A program made the position numbers and the translations under genes. From Opitutales bacterium (GTDB taxonomy: Bacteria; Verrucomicrobiota; Verrucomicrobiia; Opitutales; UBA2987), in the NCBI GenBank assembly GCA_021772535.1, contig JAJFLV010000047.1, forward strand, positions 1-39,091: a DNA stretch of 39,091 nucleotides, read 5' to 3'. The notes beneath the pieces were generated by a model, which ran no database searches, was not told where the DNA came from, and worked only from the letters and a program-made list of their open reading frames with translations. Shown piece after piece: positions 7,585 to 16,578 of the stretch (its first letter is position 1; each line of letters starts with the position of its first letter).

Positions 7585-9479
7585 CAGTCGCGGATGGCGG
7601 TCTCTCCGTCTTTGGGGTCTGCTACTTCAAATTGAATGACGGGCAGTTTCTTCTCATCATTTCTCATCGCCTCAAGCAGTTGCCTCGCTTCTTCGCGGCT
7701 CATACGACCGGGAACTGCCTGGGCCTGTTCCGGGTCGGCTTCCTTTTTTTCCTCGCCCTCCGAGGGTTTTTGTTGCTGCTCTTGACCTTCCTCTTCCTTT
7801 TGCTCTCCTTGCTGCTGATCTTTTTGTTCCTGACCTTCCTGGGATTTCTGCTCCTGGTCTTGCTGTTCCTGCTCCTGTGAATTTTGCTGCTCCTGGTTTT
7901 CCCCGGAATCGGATTCCTGGTTTTCCTTATCCTCTTGGTTTTCCTGGTCTTCCTGATTCTCCTGATTTTCTTGCTGCTGCTGTTGTTGTTGTTGCTTCAG
8001 CTCCTCGATTTTCTTTTTGAGCAATTCATAGTTAAATTTGGCATCTTCGTCCTGCGGGTCGATGTTGAGGCTGTTTTCATACTCGGTAAGACCCTCTTCC
8101 CAGATTTCAAGTGTTTGGGCCGGATCGATGGGCAAGGTCGATTCCCCCAGCCGGTAGAGAGTGTTGCCCAAGTTGTAATAGGCATCCTTTTGCAGGACGG
8201 GATCATCTGTTTGGAGGGCTTGGCGCAGGGTATCTTCGGCATCTTCAAAATTTCCCAACCGGTATTGGGCAGCACCCAGATTGTAGTGGATTCGGGGATC
8301 ATCGGGAGACTTTTCGGCCGCTTCCAAATACTCCTGACCGGCTTTTTCAAAGTCTCCCTCCCCGTAAAACTTTTCGCCTTTTCCCGGCGATGCCCGGAGA
8401 GTGGTTTCGGTATTCAGAACCGGTAACGCGGCCAGGGCCAATGCCACCGTCCAGCGTAATGGAATAGGGGAATAGCGGATATTGCGCTTCCGCGTTCCCA
8501 GAAAAGTCTCCGCGATGAGGAAAACCACTGCCAGGCCTAGGGGCCATTGAAACCGCTCATGCGGAACCTGCTGTAAACGGGCTTCCCGCTCCTCCTTGGG
8601 TATCGATTGCAAACCCTCGGTGTAAACCTGCTCCAACCCCTGCCCGGTGCTGCCGAGGCGGGTGTAGAAACCCTCCGTGGCCTCGGCCATGGCAACCAGG
8701 GTGTTCTCGTCGAGGCGGGTTTTAACGATGTTGCCTTGCTCATCGCGTAAAAAATCAACACCGCCATCTTCTCCTCTTACTGGAATCAGCTCTCCAGCCA
8801 GGCTGCCCACACCGACGGTGTAAATTTTCACTCCCTCTTCCGCCGCCTGGCCGGCCTGTTCGAGGCCGGCTTCCTGCAAGTCCTCCCCATCGGTAATGAG
8901 AACCAATATCTTGAAATTATCCTTTTCGGCAAAGGAAACCTGGGCCTCGGCGATGGCTGCGGCGATATTAGTGCCCCCCCGCGAGATAATACCCGTGTCC
9001 ACCGTTTCCAAGGTTTGCCGGAAAGCGTCGTAGTCGAGGGTCAGCGGGCATTGCAAAAAGGCGCTGCCGGAAAAAGCGATCAGGCCCAGCCTGTCCCCCT
9101 CGGCCCGTTCGGCCAGATCGAGGATAGCCAGTTTGGCCCGTTCCAGACGGTTGGGCCGAATGTCCTCCGCCAGCATGCTTTTTGAGGTATCGAGGGCGAT
9201 GAGGATATCGATTCCCTTGCCTTTGGTTTCCTGCCAGATATAACCCCATTGCGGTCTGGCCAGGGCAAATAAAACGAGGAAAATGCCGGCAACGCTCAAG
9301 GTGGCCTTAATGTTTCGTTTTACCGGGCTAAAGGAGGAGGCCAGATCGAGAAGCAGCTTGGCGGCGGCGAAATGAGCCAGTTTCCTGTTTTTATTTTTTT
9401 CCGCCTGGTAGTAAAGAAAGGCCAGGGCGGGAAGGGCCAGCAACCCGAGAATGATCCAGATATTGGAGGCAAAGGTCAT
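7581..9479 (-). CDS. BatB-BatC fusion: VWA domain, TPRs and Gln/Glu-rich tail
   Basis: A 632-residue protein that joins what are often two genes. Two N-terminal membrane segments flank about residues 5-80. A von Willebrand A domain (about 88-270) has an intact MIDAS start, DTSKS at 97-101. A further membrane segment lies near 310-335, TPR repeats at about 365-480 (IHYNLGAAQYRLGNFEDAE, AYYNLGNTLYRLGE), and then about 100 residues of almost only Q, E, N, D, K and S. A conserved-looking C-terminal end follows (MSREEARQLLEAM). BatB supplies the VWA part; BatC supplies the TPR and low-complexity part. It starts 3 bp after the batA stop and overlaps batD by 4 bp. Confidence 0.9.
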   Translation of the reverse strand: MTFASNIWIILGLLALPALAFLYYQAEKNKNRKLAHFAAAKLLLDLASSFSPVKRNIKATLSVAGIFLVLFALARPQWGYIWQETKGKGIDILIALDTSKSMLAEDIRPNRLERAKLAILDLAERAEGDRLGLIAFSGSAFLQCPLTLDYDAFRQTLETVDTGIISRGGTNIAAAIAEAQVSFAEKDNFKILVLITDGEDLQEAGLEQAGQAAEEGVKIYTVGVGSLAGELIPVRGEDGGVDFLRDEQGNIVKTRLDENTLVAMAEATEGFYTRLGSTGQGLEQVYTEGLQSIPKEEREARLQQVPHERFQWPLGLAVVFLIAETFLGTRKRNIRYSPIPLRWTVALALAALPVLNTETTLRASPGKGEKFYGEGDFEKAGQEYLEAAEKSPDDPRIHYNLGAAQYRLGNFEDAEDTLRQALQTDDPVLQKDAYYNLGNTLYRLGESTLPIDPAQTLEIWEEGLTEYENSLNIDPQDEDAKFNYELLKKKIEELKQQQQQQQQENQENQEDQENQEDKENQESDSGENQEQQNSQEQEQQDQEQKSQEGQEQKDQQQGEQKEEEGQEQQQKPSEGEEKKEADPEQAQAVPGRMSREEARQLLEAMRNDEKKLPVIQFEVADPKDGETAIRDW

Positions 9480-9482
9480 TTC

Positions 9483-10511
9483 TTATGGCAGTCTGCGGTA
9501 GCGGGTTTGGCCGAGGAGCAACTCAGCCAGAAGAAGACCAAGCCCGGCCAGGGCGGGCCACTTGAACATATCCGTAAAGGTGGCCCGGTATTTGATTTTA
9601 ATCTCGGATTTTTCGAGGCGGTCGATTTCGTCGTAGATATCCTCCAGGGTTTCCGCATCGGTGGCCCGGAAATAGCGCGCTCCAGTTGTTTCGGCAATAT
9701 TTTGCAGCGATTCAGCATCGATATCGGAACGCCCGGGCCGAAGAATAATTCTGCCCCGGCGGTCCCGAATCGGGTTACCCTGGTTGTCGAGGCGGACAGG
9801 GAAGGGCACCTCGCCCTTTTTGCCCACCCCGATGGTATAGGTTTTGATGCCGTAAGCGGCAGCCGCTTCGGCCGCGGCGGCGGGGCTTATATCACCCCGA
9901 TTGCTGGCCCCATCGGTGAGGAGTATAAGGATACGGCTTTTGGCTTTTTGTGCCCGCAACCGGTTGACGCTGGAGCCGATGGCGGAGCCGATGGCCGTTC
10001 CATCCTCAACCAGACCGATTTTCAGCCGTTGGAGGTTTTGCAGGAGCCATTCATGGTTCAAGGTCAGCGGACTGACCAGGTATGGGGCCGCCGCAAAGGC
10101 CATCAATCCAATCCTGTCATTGGGCCTTTTTCCGATAAAATCCTCCATCACACGCTTCACCACGGTCAGCCGATCGACGGGATCTCCCTTGATTTTAAAG
10201 TCGTGAGCCCACATGGAAGTGGAGAGGTCCACCGCCAGGACGATATCGATTCCGCTGGCTTCGATTTCGTTGAAACTGGTGCCGAACTGTGGCCGCGCCA
10301 GGGCCAGGATTAATAGACTGAGGGCGATCAGCCGCAAATTTACGAGAAACTTTCCCGGCCGGCTGCGCACAAAGGCGGAAATCTGCCGGGCCAGTGCGGT
10401 GGCCGGAAATCGTATCGAAGCGGCGCTCCCTTTGCGTCCCTTGAGCAGGGCGAGCAGGGGTATCAATAGCAGGAGCCAGAGGAATTCAGGGGTTTCGAAT
10501 CGGTAAATCAT
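9483..10511 (-). CDS. batA: BatA-type VWA-domain membrane protein
   Basis: A 342-residue protein with two N-terminal membrane segments (about 8-24 and 58-74; LILALARPQFG is typical of the family) and a VWA domain at about 88-290. The MIDAS start DLSTS is at 95-99 and LLTDGASNRGD further on. A C-terminal membrane segment follows (about 318-335). It is paralogous to the N-terminal half of the next gene. The upstream gene overlaps it by 4 bp (ATGA). The metal-binding site appears intact. Confidence 0.9.
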   Translation of the reverse strand: MIYRFETPEFLWLLLLIPLLALLKGRKGSAASIRFPATALARQISAFVRSRPGKFLVNLRLIALSLLILALARPQFGTSFNEIEASGIDIVLAVDLSTSMWAHDFKIKGDPVDRLTVVKRVMEDFIGKRPNDRIGLMAFAAAPYLVSPLTLNHEWLLQNLQRLKIGLVEDGTAIGSAIGSSVNRLRAQKAKSRILILLTDGASNRGDISPAAAAEAAAAYGIKTYTIGVGKKGEVPFPVRLDNQGNPIRDRRGRIILRPGRSDIDAESLQNIAETTGARYFRATDAETLEDIYDEIDRLEKSEIKIKYRATFTDMFKWPALAGLGLLLAELLLGQTRYRRLP

Positions 10512-11284
10512 GATTCCACCAGAACGGTTTCCTTTTCAACCGGCTTGGCCTCGGCCTGGGAAACTCCTTTTTTCTCTGCCTCGGCCAGGAGTCGCGTTCG
10601 CATCTTATGTTTAACGTAGGTTTCCTCGACCAGCTTTCGGCCCGAATCCAGGAGGTCTTCCATGCCGGATAATCCGAGAGGATAGCGGGCAAATTTGGCC
10701 AGATCGCACAGTTGTAAAAACCGGGAAAAATTATCCGCCAGAGGTCCTTTGATCAAAGGATGGTCATGGATGGCATAGAGAAATTCCTCGGTCGTGCTTT
10801 CCGGCGCAGGCATATCGAACTGCCGCTCCAGAAAATAGCGCACGGCGTCCGAGACGGCGATGGAAAAGGCTTTGTCCTGGCCCGCTTTCATCAGGGGGCT
10901 GGTGGCATCGAGTTCCTGTAGAGCCTGCTCATAGGGACTGATCGGGATTGGCTCTGGTTTTTGACGCAATTTACGAATTATCAAACGGACAAGGAAGAAC
11001 AGCAAAATGAGACCTGCCAGAACCCCAAGCGCGATGAGGAAGGGCATCCAGGGGTTGGGTATGGAAATCGGACCGTGAATATCGCGAATGTCCGGCAGCT
11101 CCTCCCCACCCGGAGCGATCTGCGAAGGGCTTGAGGACTGGGACGGGTCGTCATCGGCCGGGGGCGGGAGCAGGTCGAACGGCACATTGGTTTGACCGGT
11201 CAATCCCGTTCCCGGCAAAACCATTAAGAGAAGGGTGGCAATGAAAAATGAAAATTTCGGGAAATTGGTGAAAGGGGCCATCAT
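10508..11284 (-). CDS. DUF4381-like membrane protein of the bat operon
   Basis: A 258-residue protein with a signal-like start (about 8-30), a proline- and serine-rich stretch, the short motif DIHGPISIP, one membrane segment (about 87-108) and a soluble helical C-terminal domain. DUF4381 proteins commonly sit between the DUF58 and VWA genes in MoxR loci; their function is not known. The frame is open to 11548, but the start at 11284 is strongly favoured: it forms an ATGA overlap with the DUF58 stop and has GGAGGGAGAG about 7 bases upstream. The extra upstream codons are a shadow of the DUF58 gene. Confidence 0.82.
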   Translation of the reverse strand: MMAPFTNFPKFSFFIATLLLMVLPGTGLTGQTNVPFDLLPPPADDDPSQSSSPSQIAPGGEELPDIRDIHGPISIPNPWMPFLIALGVLAGLILLFFLVRLIIRKLRQKPEPIPISPYEQALQELDATSPLMKAGQDKAFSIAVSDAVRYFLERQFDMPAPESTTEEFLYAIHDHPLIKGPLADNFSRFLQLCDLAKFARYPLGLSGMEDLLDSGRKLVEETYVKHKMRTRLLAEAEKKGVSQAEAKPVEKETVLVES

Positions 11285-12213
11285 CGGCGTCTCTCCCTCC
11301 TGATAAAAAATTCCCGAAGGGGAGTGATGTAGGGTTCGGAGGTGGACACGGATAGGTGATCCACCCCGCTCGAACGTAATCCCCGGCGGAGGGAATCGCG
11401 GCGCTTGTCGTTCTGTTGACGGTAAAGGTTGCGCACTTGGCGGTTGGCGGTGTCGATTTCCACCATTTCGCCGGTTTCGGCATCCTCCAAAGTGACGATA
11501 CCCACGTTGGGCAGCTCGAATTCGCGAGGGTCGGACAGATCGATGCAAATGAGGTCGTGCCGTTTATTGGTCAACTGGATGGTTTTGTATAAGTCGTCCT
11601 TTTTATCGGTGGTAGGACGTATCCAGGCCAGGGATTCTTCTGTGATAAAGTCCGAGAGTAAAAAAGTGACAGCTCTGCGGCGAAGGATTTTGTTGAGATA
11701 CCACAAGGCCATGGGTATGTCGGTGCCCCGGTTTTTCGGCTCAAAAAAGAGAATGTCGCGGATAACCCGCAGGACGTGCTGGCGACCCTTTTTGGGGAAA
11801 ATCACCTTTTCCACCTGGTCGGTAAACAATAACAGGCCCACTTTGTCGTTGTTTCTTGTGGCCGAAAAAGCGAGCACACTGGCCAGTTCGGCAGCCAGTT
11901 CGCGCTTGCTTTGCTCGACTGAACCGAAATCTCCGGAAGCGCTCAGGTCCACACATAACATGATGGTCAGTTCGCGCTCCTCCCGGTATTTTTTAATGAA
12001 AGGCCGGTCCATCTTGGCGGTCACATTCCAGTCGATATCGCGCACATCGTCACCGGGGGCATATTCGCGCACTTCCTCGAAATCCATTCCCTGGCCCTTG
12101 AACACGCTGTGATAGGCGCCCACCATGGTATCGGTGACGAAACGGCGGCTACGAATCTCCACCTGACGCACCTTTTTCAGGATTTGTTTGGTGATTTCTG
12201 CAGTTTCAGGCAT
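11281..12213 (-). CDS. DUF58 domain protein
   Basis: A 310-residue cytoplasmic protein with the DUF58 signature around residues 39-62 (FKGQGMDFEEVREYAPGDD, then DIDW). A VWA-like fold follows, with DLSAS at 89-93 in the MIDAS position. DUF58 genes almost always follow moxR, and the pair is thought to act as an ATPase-driven chaperone module for the VWA proteins. It begins 61 bp after moxR. No membrane segment is visible. Confidence 0.92.
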   Translation of the reverse strand: MPETAEITKQILKKVRQVEIRSRRFVTDTMVGAYHSVFKGQGMDFEEVREYAPGDDVRDIDWNVTAKMDRPFIKKYREERELTIMLCVDLSASGDFGSVEQSKRELAAELASVLAFSATRNNDKVGLLLFTDQVEKVIFPKKGRQHVLRVIRDILFFEPKNRGTDIPMALWYLNKILRRRAVTFLLSDFITEESLAWIRPTTDKKDDLYKTIQLTNKRHDLICIDLSDPREFELPNVGIVTLEDAETGEMVEIDTANRQVRNLYRQQNDKRRDSLRRGLRSSGVDHLSVSTSEPYITPLREFFIRRERRR

Positions 12214-12274
12214 GAATTACAGTTGCCCTTCAGGCGTGATGACGAAACGGGAAAATTATTTGACCGGGTCCGAA

Positions 12275-13267
12275 TCAGGGAACCGGTACTGTTTCGAAAA
12301 TTTTGGTGACGATGTCCTCACTGGTCATGTCTTCGGCCTCCGCCTCATAACTGATGATAATGCGGTGGCGCAGCACATCCATTCCGATGGTTTTTACATC
12401 CTGCGGAGTGACATATCCGCGCCCCTGCAGAAAGGCCCAGGCCTTGGCTGCCAGAGTCAGGTTGATGGTGGCTCGGGGAGAGGCCCCGTACTGAATGAAA
12501 TCGCGCAAATCCTTCAGGTTATGGTCCTCGGGATTTCGCGAGGCGAAAACGATTTCGACAATGTAATCGCGCACTTTATCATCGACATAGATATCATTGA
12601 CCACTTGCCGCGATTCCAGGACGCGGTCCAGGCTGACAACCTTGTTGACCGAAAGATCGGGCGAGGTGGAGGCCATCATATCGAGGATTTTACGCTCTTC
12701 CTGGCGGTTGGGATAGCCGATCTTGAGCTTAAGCATGAAGCGGTCCACCTGGGCTTCCGGCAATGGGTAGGTGCCCTCCTGGTCGATGGGGTTTTCGGTC
12801 GCCAGGACGAGGAAAGGCTCGGGCAGAGGATAGGTGGTATCACTGATCGTGACCTGCCGTTCCTGCATACTCTCGAGCAGGGCGCTTTGCACTTTGGCCG
12901 GGGCACGATTGATTTCATCAGCCAGGATGAGGTTGGCAAAAATCGGGCCTTTTTTGGTGGAGAATTCGCCATCCCGGGGATTGTAGATCAAAGTGCCGAT
13001 GATATCGGCAGGCAGGAGGTCGGGAGTGAACTGGATTCGCTGAAAATGAGCATCGAGAGTCGCCGCGAGGGTGCGGATGGACAAGGTTTTGGCCAACCCC
13101 GGCACGCCTTCGAGTAGAACGTGGCCATTAGCCACCAAGCCAACTATGAGGCGGTCGACCAGATATTTCTGTCCCACAATGACACGGCTGATTTCCTGTT
13201 GCAACAAGGGAACCCACTGTGAGGCTTCCTTAACTCTATCGTTGATTTCTGAGATATTGGCTTGCAT
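12275..13267 (-). CDS. moxR: MoxR family AAA+ ATPase
   Basis: A 330-residue AAA+ ATPase and the first gene of the bat operon. Walker A is GVPGLAKT (54-61) and Walker B is LILADE (about 113-118), followed by INRAPAKVQSALLESMQER. The sensor region reads LATENPIDQEGTYPLPEAQ, then VDRF. MoxR proteins are believed to remodel or insert metal cofactors into VWA-domain partners, which here would be the DUF58, BatA and BatB products encoded downstream. The ATG has no strong Shine-Dalgarno. Confidence 0.95.
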   Translation of the reverse strand: MQANISEINDRVKEASQWVPLLQQEISRVIVGQKYLVDRLIVGLVANGHVLLEGVPGLAKTLSIRTLAATLDAHFQRIQFTPDLLPADIIGTLIYNPRDGEFSTKKGPIFANLILADEINRAPAKVQSALLESMQERQVTISDTTYPLPEPFLVLATENPIDQEGTYPLPEAQVDRFMLKLKIGYPNRQEERKILDMMASTSPDLSVNKVVSLDRVLESRQVVNDIYVDDKVRDYIVEIVFASRNPEDHNLKDLRDFIQYGASPRATINLTLAAKAWAFLQGRGYVTPQDVKTIGMDVLRHRIIISYEAEAEDMTSEDIVTKIFETVPVP

Positions 13268-13314
13268 TCGAAAGTAAAATACGGGTTCGGGAAAAGATTT
13301 TTTGAAGCACGGTC

Positions 13315-13342
13315 TTTAAAGGTGACAGATCAAAATTGGCAA
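13315..13342 (-). promoter_or_regulatory. Candidate promoter of the moxR-bat operon
   Basis: Reading the minus strand, TTGCCA (13337-13342) and TTTAAA (13315-13320) are separated by 16 bp. They lie about 48 bp upstream of the moxR start in the 234-bp gap before the operon. The -35 box matches five of six consensus bases and the -10 box four. Confidence 0.42.
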
Positions 13343-13380
13343 GGTTTCATTTCAATCCGTCGCCGGGAAACCCCCTTGCC

Positions 13381-13450
13381 CCTTCTCCTCCTCTGAAATC
13401 CAGTAAATTGTTTGTTTTAAATTACTTGAAAGATAAAGAGGAGGGGGAGG
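13381..13450. other. Polypyrimidine/polypurine inverted repeat between CNT gene and moxR
   Basis: CCTTCTCCTCCTCT (13381-13394) can pair with AGAGGAGGGGGAGG (13437-13450) over 14 positions with two G-T wobbles, leaving a 42-base AT-rich loop. It lies downstream of the CNT gene stop at 13502 and upstream of moxR. No T-run follows, so it is not a textbook intrinsic terminator; it may still separate the two transcription units. Confidence 0.35.
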
Positions 13451-13501
13451 AAGAGGATTTTGGGCTAATGTTTGGGGGTTTCGGGATTGGGTTTAGGGAG
13501 G

Positions 13502-14809
13502 CTATCCGAGGATGGCGCCGGCTACGGTGGCGTTTATGAGGGTGGCGATGGTGGCGCCGGCCAAGGCGTAAAGCACATGCCTGGCGCATGTTTCACGCTG
13601 GCCGGGGGCAAGGGTCGAGATTCCCCCGATGATGATTCCGCAGGAGGTAAAGTGAGCGAAGCCGCAGAGGGCAAAGGTTGAGATAACGATGGCTTTGGGG
13701 TCGGTCAGCACACCACTGGCGATCATATCGCCGAGGGCCAGATAGGCAACGAACTCGGTGACTGCCAACCTCTCTCCGAGAAGCCTCCCCACCAGCAAGG
13801 CGCTGTCCCAGTCCACTCCGGCAATCCAGGCCACGGGAGAGAAGAGGACGGCGAAGATAAATTGCAGGGTGACTCCCTCGAAATTGCCGCCGGTTTGGGA
13901 GACGATCCAGTCGTTCAAACCGGTCCAACCGCCCAGCAGATTGAGCAAGAGGTAGTTGAACATATGAATGAGGGAAATGAATACGATGAGAAGAGCGGTG
14001 ACGGTTACGGCCAGTTTGACTCCCTGGCTGACGCCATTGGTCAAGGCATCGAACAGATTCACGCCGATCGACTCCCGGGATACCTTCAAATCCCGGTTGA
14101 TTTGCTCAGTTTCGGGATAAAGCATTTTTGACACAACGATGGCGATTGGCGCCACCATGATGGAGGCCGTAATGAGGAATTTGCCCGCCTTAACGGTCAG
14201 TTCGGCGTCTCCGCCACCGATAATGATCATATAGATTCCAAGGATGGTTCCGGCCATGGTGGACATGCCGACAGTCATTAAACAAACGATCTCCGAGCGT
14301 GTCATGCGCTCAAGGTAGGGCCGAACAACCAAAGGAGCTTCCGTGTAACCGATAAATATATTGGCCGCTGCTGACAATGTTTCCGCTCCGGACAGGTGCA
14401 TGGTGCGGTGCATGATCCAGGCGAATACATAGACAATTTTTTGCAATATACCCAGGTAGTAGAGGAGTGAACTGAGGGTGGCAAAAAAGATAATCGCCGG
14501 CATCACCCTGAACCCGAGAGTGGCTTGGTGTACATTCCCTACATCGGTCGCTAAGTCCCCGAAAAGGAAACTGGAGCCGGCTAAAGAAAAATCCAGGATC
14601 AGTTTGAAAAAGGTTGCGATGGCTTCAACCCCACCCTCGACGAAGGGAACTTTGAGCATGAGAAAGGCGAGGATGATTTGTAGCAAAATTCCCGATCCAA
14701 CCAACCGCCAGTTGATGCTGCGGCGGTTCGCGCTCAACCCGTAACAAATAAGAAAAAAGACCGATACCCCAAGCAAACCTCGTAAAAGATTTATGGCGGT
14801 ATCGTTCAC
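13502..14809 (-). CDS. CNT family nucleoside transporter, divergent paralog
   Basis: A 435-residue polytopic protein of the concentrative nucleoside transporter (NupC) family, which imports nucleosides with sodium or protons. The family core is clear: LSSLLYYLGILQKIVY, GAETLSAAANIFIG, EAPLVVRPYLERMTRSEI, TEFVAYLALGD and ALCGFAHFTSCGIIIGG. The nucleobase-contacting motif usually read as GQTE is GYTE here (Y155), and the position normally Asn in GFANF is H386. E157 and S389 are kept. Substrate range is therefore likely changed. The start codon is GTG. It follows its paralog after 51 bp. Confidence 0.92.
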   Translation of the reverse strand: MNDTAINLLRGLLGVSVFFLICYGLSANRRSINWRLVGSGILLQIILAFLMLKVPFVEGGVEAIATFFKLILDFSLAGSSFLFGDLATDVGNVHQATLGFRVMPAIIFFATLSSLLYYLGILQKIVYVFAWIMHRTMHLSGAETLSAAANIFIGYTEAPLVVRPYLERMTRSEIVCLMTVGMSTMAGTILGIYMIIIGGGDAELTVKAGKFLITASIMVAPIAIVVSKMLYPETEQINRDLKVSRESIGVNLFDALTNGVSQGVKLAVTVTALLIVFISLIHMFNYLLLNLLGGWTGLNDWIVSQTGGNFEGVTLQFIFAVLFSPVAWIAGVDWDSALLVGRLLGERLAVTEFVAYLALGDMIASGVLTDPKAIVISTFALCGFAHFTSCGIIIGGISTLAPGQRETCARHVLYALAGATIATLINATVAGAILG

Positions 14810-14860
14810 GATTATTTGGGTCGCGCCAAAAAAATGGCTGCGGACTTGGTTATATTCAGA

Positions 14861-16159
14861 TCAACTTAAGGCGCCCGCAATGGATGCGGTCATAAGAGTG
14901 GCGCAGGTTCCGGCGATAACAGCGCGAAAAGCAAGAGTAGCCAGATTGGTCCTCTGGCCCGGCGCAAGGACGGATATTCCACCGATCTGGATTCCCATGC
15001 TGCCAAAACTGGCAAATCCACAAAGTGCATAAGTCGAGATGAGGATGGATTTTTCGTTGGCCAAATGCCCGGCATCGACCAGGTCCTTCATGTGCAAATA
15101 AGCGACAAACTCATTAAGAACGAGCTTTTCCCCCAATAGCTGGCCTACCACAAGCAGGCTATCCATATCGACCCCGACGAGAAAAGCAACCGGGGCAAAG
15201 AGTATCCCGAAAACAAACCTGAGAGTAAGACCCTCGAAAACACCGTCGGTTTTGCTGCTTATGAGGTCGTTGAGCCCCGTCCAGGAACCAATCCACTCGA
15301 TTGTCATGTAATCGAGCATGGCCATCAAGGCCAGAAAAACCAGGACGATGGCCCCGACATTGACAGCCAGGCGGACCCCCTGGGTGGTTCCGCCGGTTAC
15401 GGCATCGAACACGTTTATGCCGATGGACTCCTTGGAAATTTTCAAGTCGGTATCGACCTGCTCTCGTTCGGGAATGAGGATCTTGGCGCAAATGATGGCG
15501 CTTGGGGCGGCCATGATGGAGGCGCTGATGAGGTGCTTGCCGAATTCGATTTTTTTAACCGGATCGTCTCCCCCAAGGATCTCCATATAGGCGACCAGAA
15601 CGGCCCCGGCAATGGTGGCGAACCCGCCCGTCATCAAACAGGCGATTTCCGAACGCGTCATGCGTTCGAGGTAGGGCCTGATGATGAGGGGCGCTTCCGT
15701 CTGCCCGATAAACACATTTGCCGCGCAGGCCAGGCTTTCCGCTCCGGAAAGGCGCATGGTTTTGTGCATGATCCAGGCGAAACCATATACAATCCGTTGC
15801 AGGATGCCCAAATAATAGAGCAATGAGCTTAAAGCGGAGAAAAAGACAATGGAGGGGAGAACCTTGAAGGCAAACATGGCGCCGTAGGATTTATCGACGG
15901 GCAGTTGACCGAAAATAAATTTGGAGCCCTCGACGGAAAATTCCAGTAAACTGACAAAAAATTCGGAGATATTTTTGATGAATTCGGCTACCCATGGAAT
16001 CTTCAAAACGAGCAGGGCGATGACCAGTTGTAATCCGAAGCCTCCGCCCACCAGCCGCCAGTTGATATGCTTGCGATCCCTGCTGATGAAATAAAGGAAG
16101 GCGTAAAGTCCAGCCAGGCCGATGACTCCGCGGAATAAATTGTAGAAAGTTTCCTCCAT
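14861..16159 (-). CDS. CNT family nucleoside transporter (NupC-like)
   Basis: A 432-residue paralog of the following gene, sharing most core motifs: GAESLACAANVFIGQTEAP, LNEFVAYLHM and LCGFASFGSMGIQIGG. It keeps the canonical GQTE motif (152-155) and the Glu of NEFVAY. The Asn of the usual GFANF is Ser (S384). It probably imports nucleosides for salvage. The start ATG lies in a perfect 12-bp palindrome, CCTCCATGGAGG (16153-16164). Two TTGCACAA direct repeats lie just upstream. The tandem layout suggests one duplicated operon. Confidence 0.94.
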   Translation of the reverse strand: MEETFYNLFRGVIGLAGLYAFLYFISRDRKHINWRLVGGGFGLQLVIALLVLKIPWVAEFIKNISEFFVSLLEFSVEGSKFIFGQLPVDKSYGAMFAFKVLPSIVFFSALSSLLYYLGILQRIVYGFAWIMHKTMRLSGAESLACAANVFIGQTEAPLIIRPYLERMTRSEIACLMTGGFATIAGAVLVAYMEILGGDDPVKKIEFGKHLISASIMAAPSAIICAKILIPEREQVDTDLKISKESIGINVFDAVTGGTTQGVRLAVNVGAIVLVFLALMAMLDYMTIEWIGSWTGLNDLISSKTDGVFEGLTLRFVFGILFAPVAFLVGVDMDSLLVVGQLLGEKLVLNEFVAYLHMKDLVDAGHLANEKSILISTYALCGFASFGSMGIQIGGISVLAPGQRTNLATLAFRAVIAGTCATLMTASIAGALS

Positions 16160-16169
16160 GGAGGCTGAG

Positions 16170-16196
16170 GTTGCACAAAGTTCAAACGTTGCACAA
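16170..16196. promoter_or_regulatory. Direct repeats GTTGCACAA upstream of the CNT pair
   Basis: GTTGCACAA occurs at 16170-16178 and again at 16188-16196, 18 bp start to start, within 40 bp of the transporter start. Spacing near two helical turns suits a dimeric or tandem regulator site. No regulator is identified, and no clear -35/-10 pair was found beside it. Confidence 0.35.
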
Positions 16197-16317
16197 TCAA
16201 AAGTTTTGCCCGGGCCGGATCTACCCCGAACTGTGGAAACGAAAGGTAAACCGAAAAAACGGGACTACCATTTCACACATCAATTGATATTTCGCTGAGG
16301 CGCGGGAACCACCGGGA

Positions 16318-16578
16318 TTATTTTCTGTAAATCTTTTTTCGATGCCCGGTTTTTACTATGATTACGACGAGACGGTCATCATGGATTTCGTATAACACTC
16401 TGTAGTTGCCTACGCGAATACGATAAAGATTTTCAATTGTTAATTTTTTGCTTCCGGGAGGACGCGGTTCCTTCGCCAGGTCTTCGATCGCGGCAAGAAT
16501 TTTTTTTACTTCCGGTTTAGCCAGCTTTCTTAAATCCTTTCGGACGGATTTTACAAATTCGATACTATATCGTGCCAT
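16318..16578 (-). CDS. RelE/ParE family toxin
   Basis: An 86-residue basic protein typical of RelE-type ribosome-dependent mRNA interferases: MARYSIEFVKSVRKDLRKL at the start, LYRIRVGNYRVLYEI in the middle strands, and a basic end (GHRKKIYRK). The frame extends 12 codons upstream, but the start at 16578 begins the domain and gives a 14-bp overlap with the antitoxin. The precise subfamily (RelE, or ParE acting on gyrase) is not certain; the conserved R-Y-R core fits RelE better. Confidence 0.86.
   Translation of the reverse strand: MARYSIEFVKSVRKDLRKLAKPEVKKILAAIEDLAKEPRPPGSKKLTIENLYRIRVGNYRVLYEIHDDRLVVIIVKTGHRKKIYRK

Noticed and set aside
7488-8426. Leu/Phe-rich plus-strand frames
   Set aside because: They are the antisense reading of the Gln/Glu-rich tail of the BatB-BatC fusion, which naturally gives Leu-rich open frames.
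10508-11548. Long version of the DUF4381-like gene starting at 11548
   Set aside because: The extra 88 codons overlap the DUF58 gene and are its shadow; the ATGA overlap and ribosome site support 11284.
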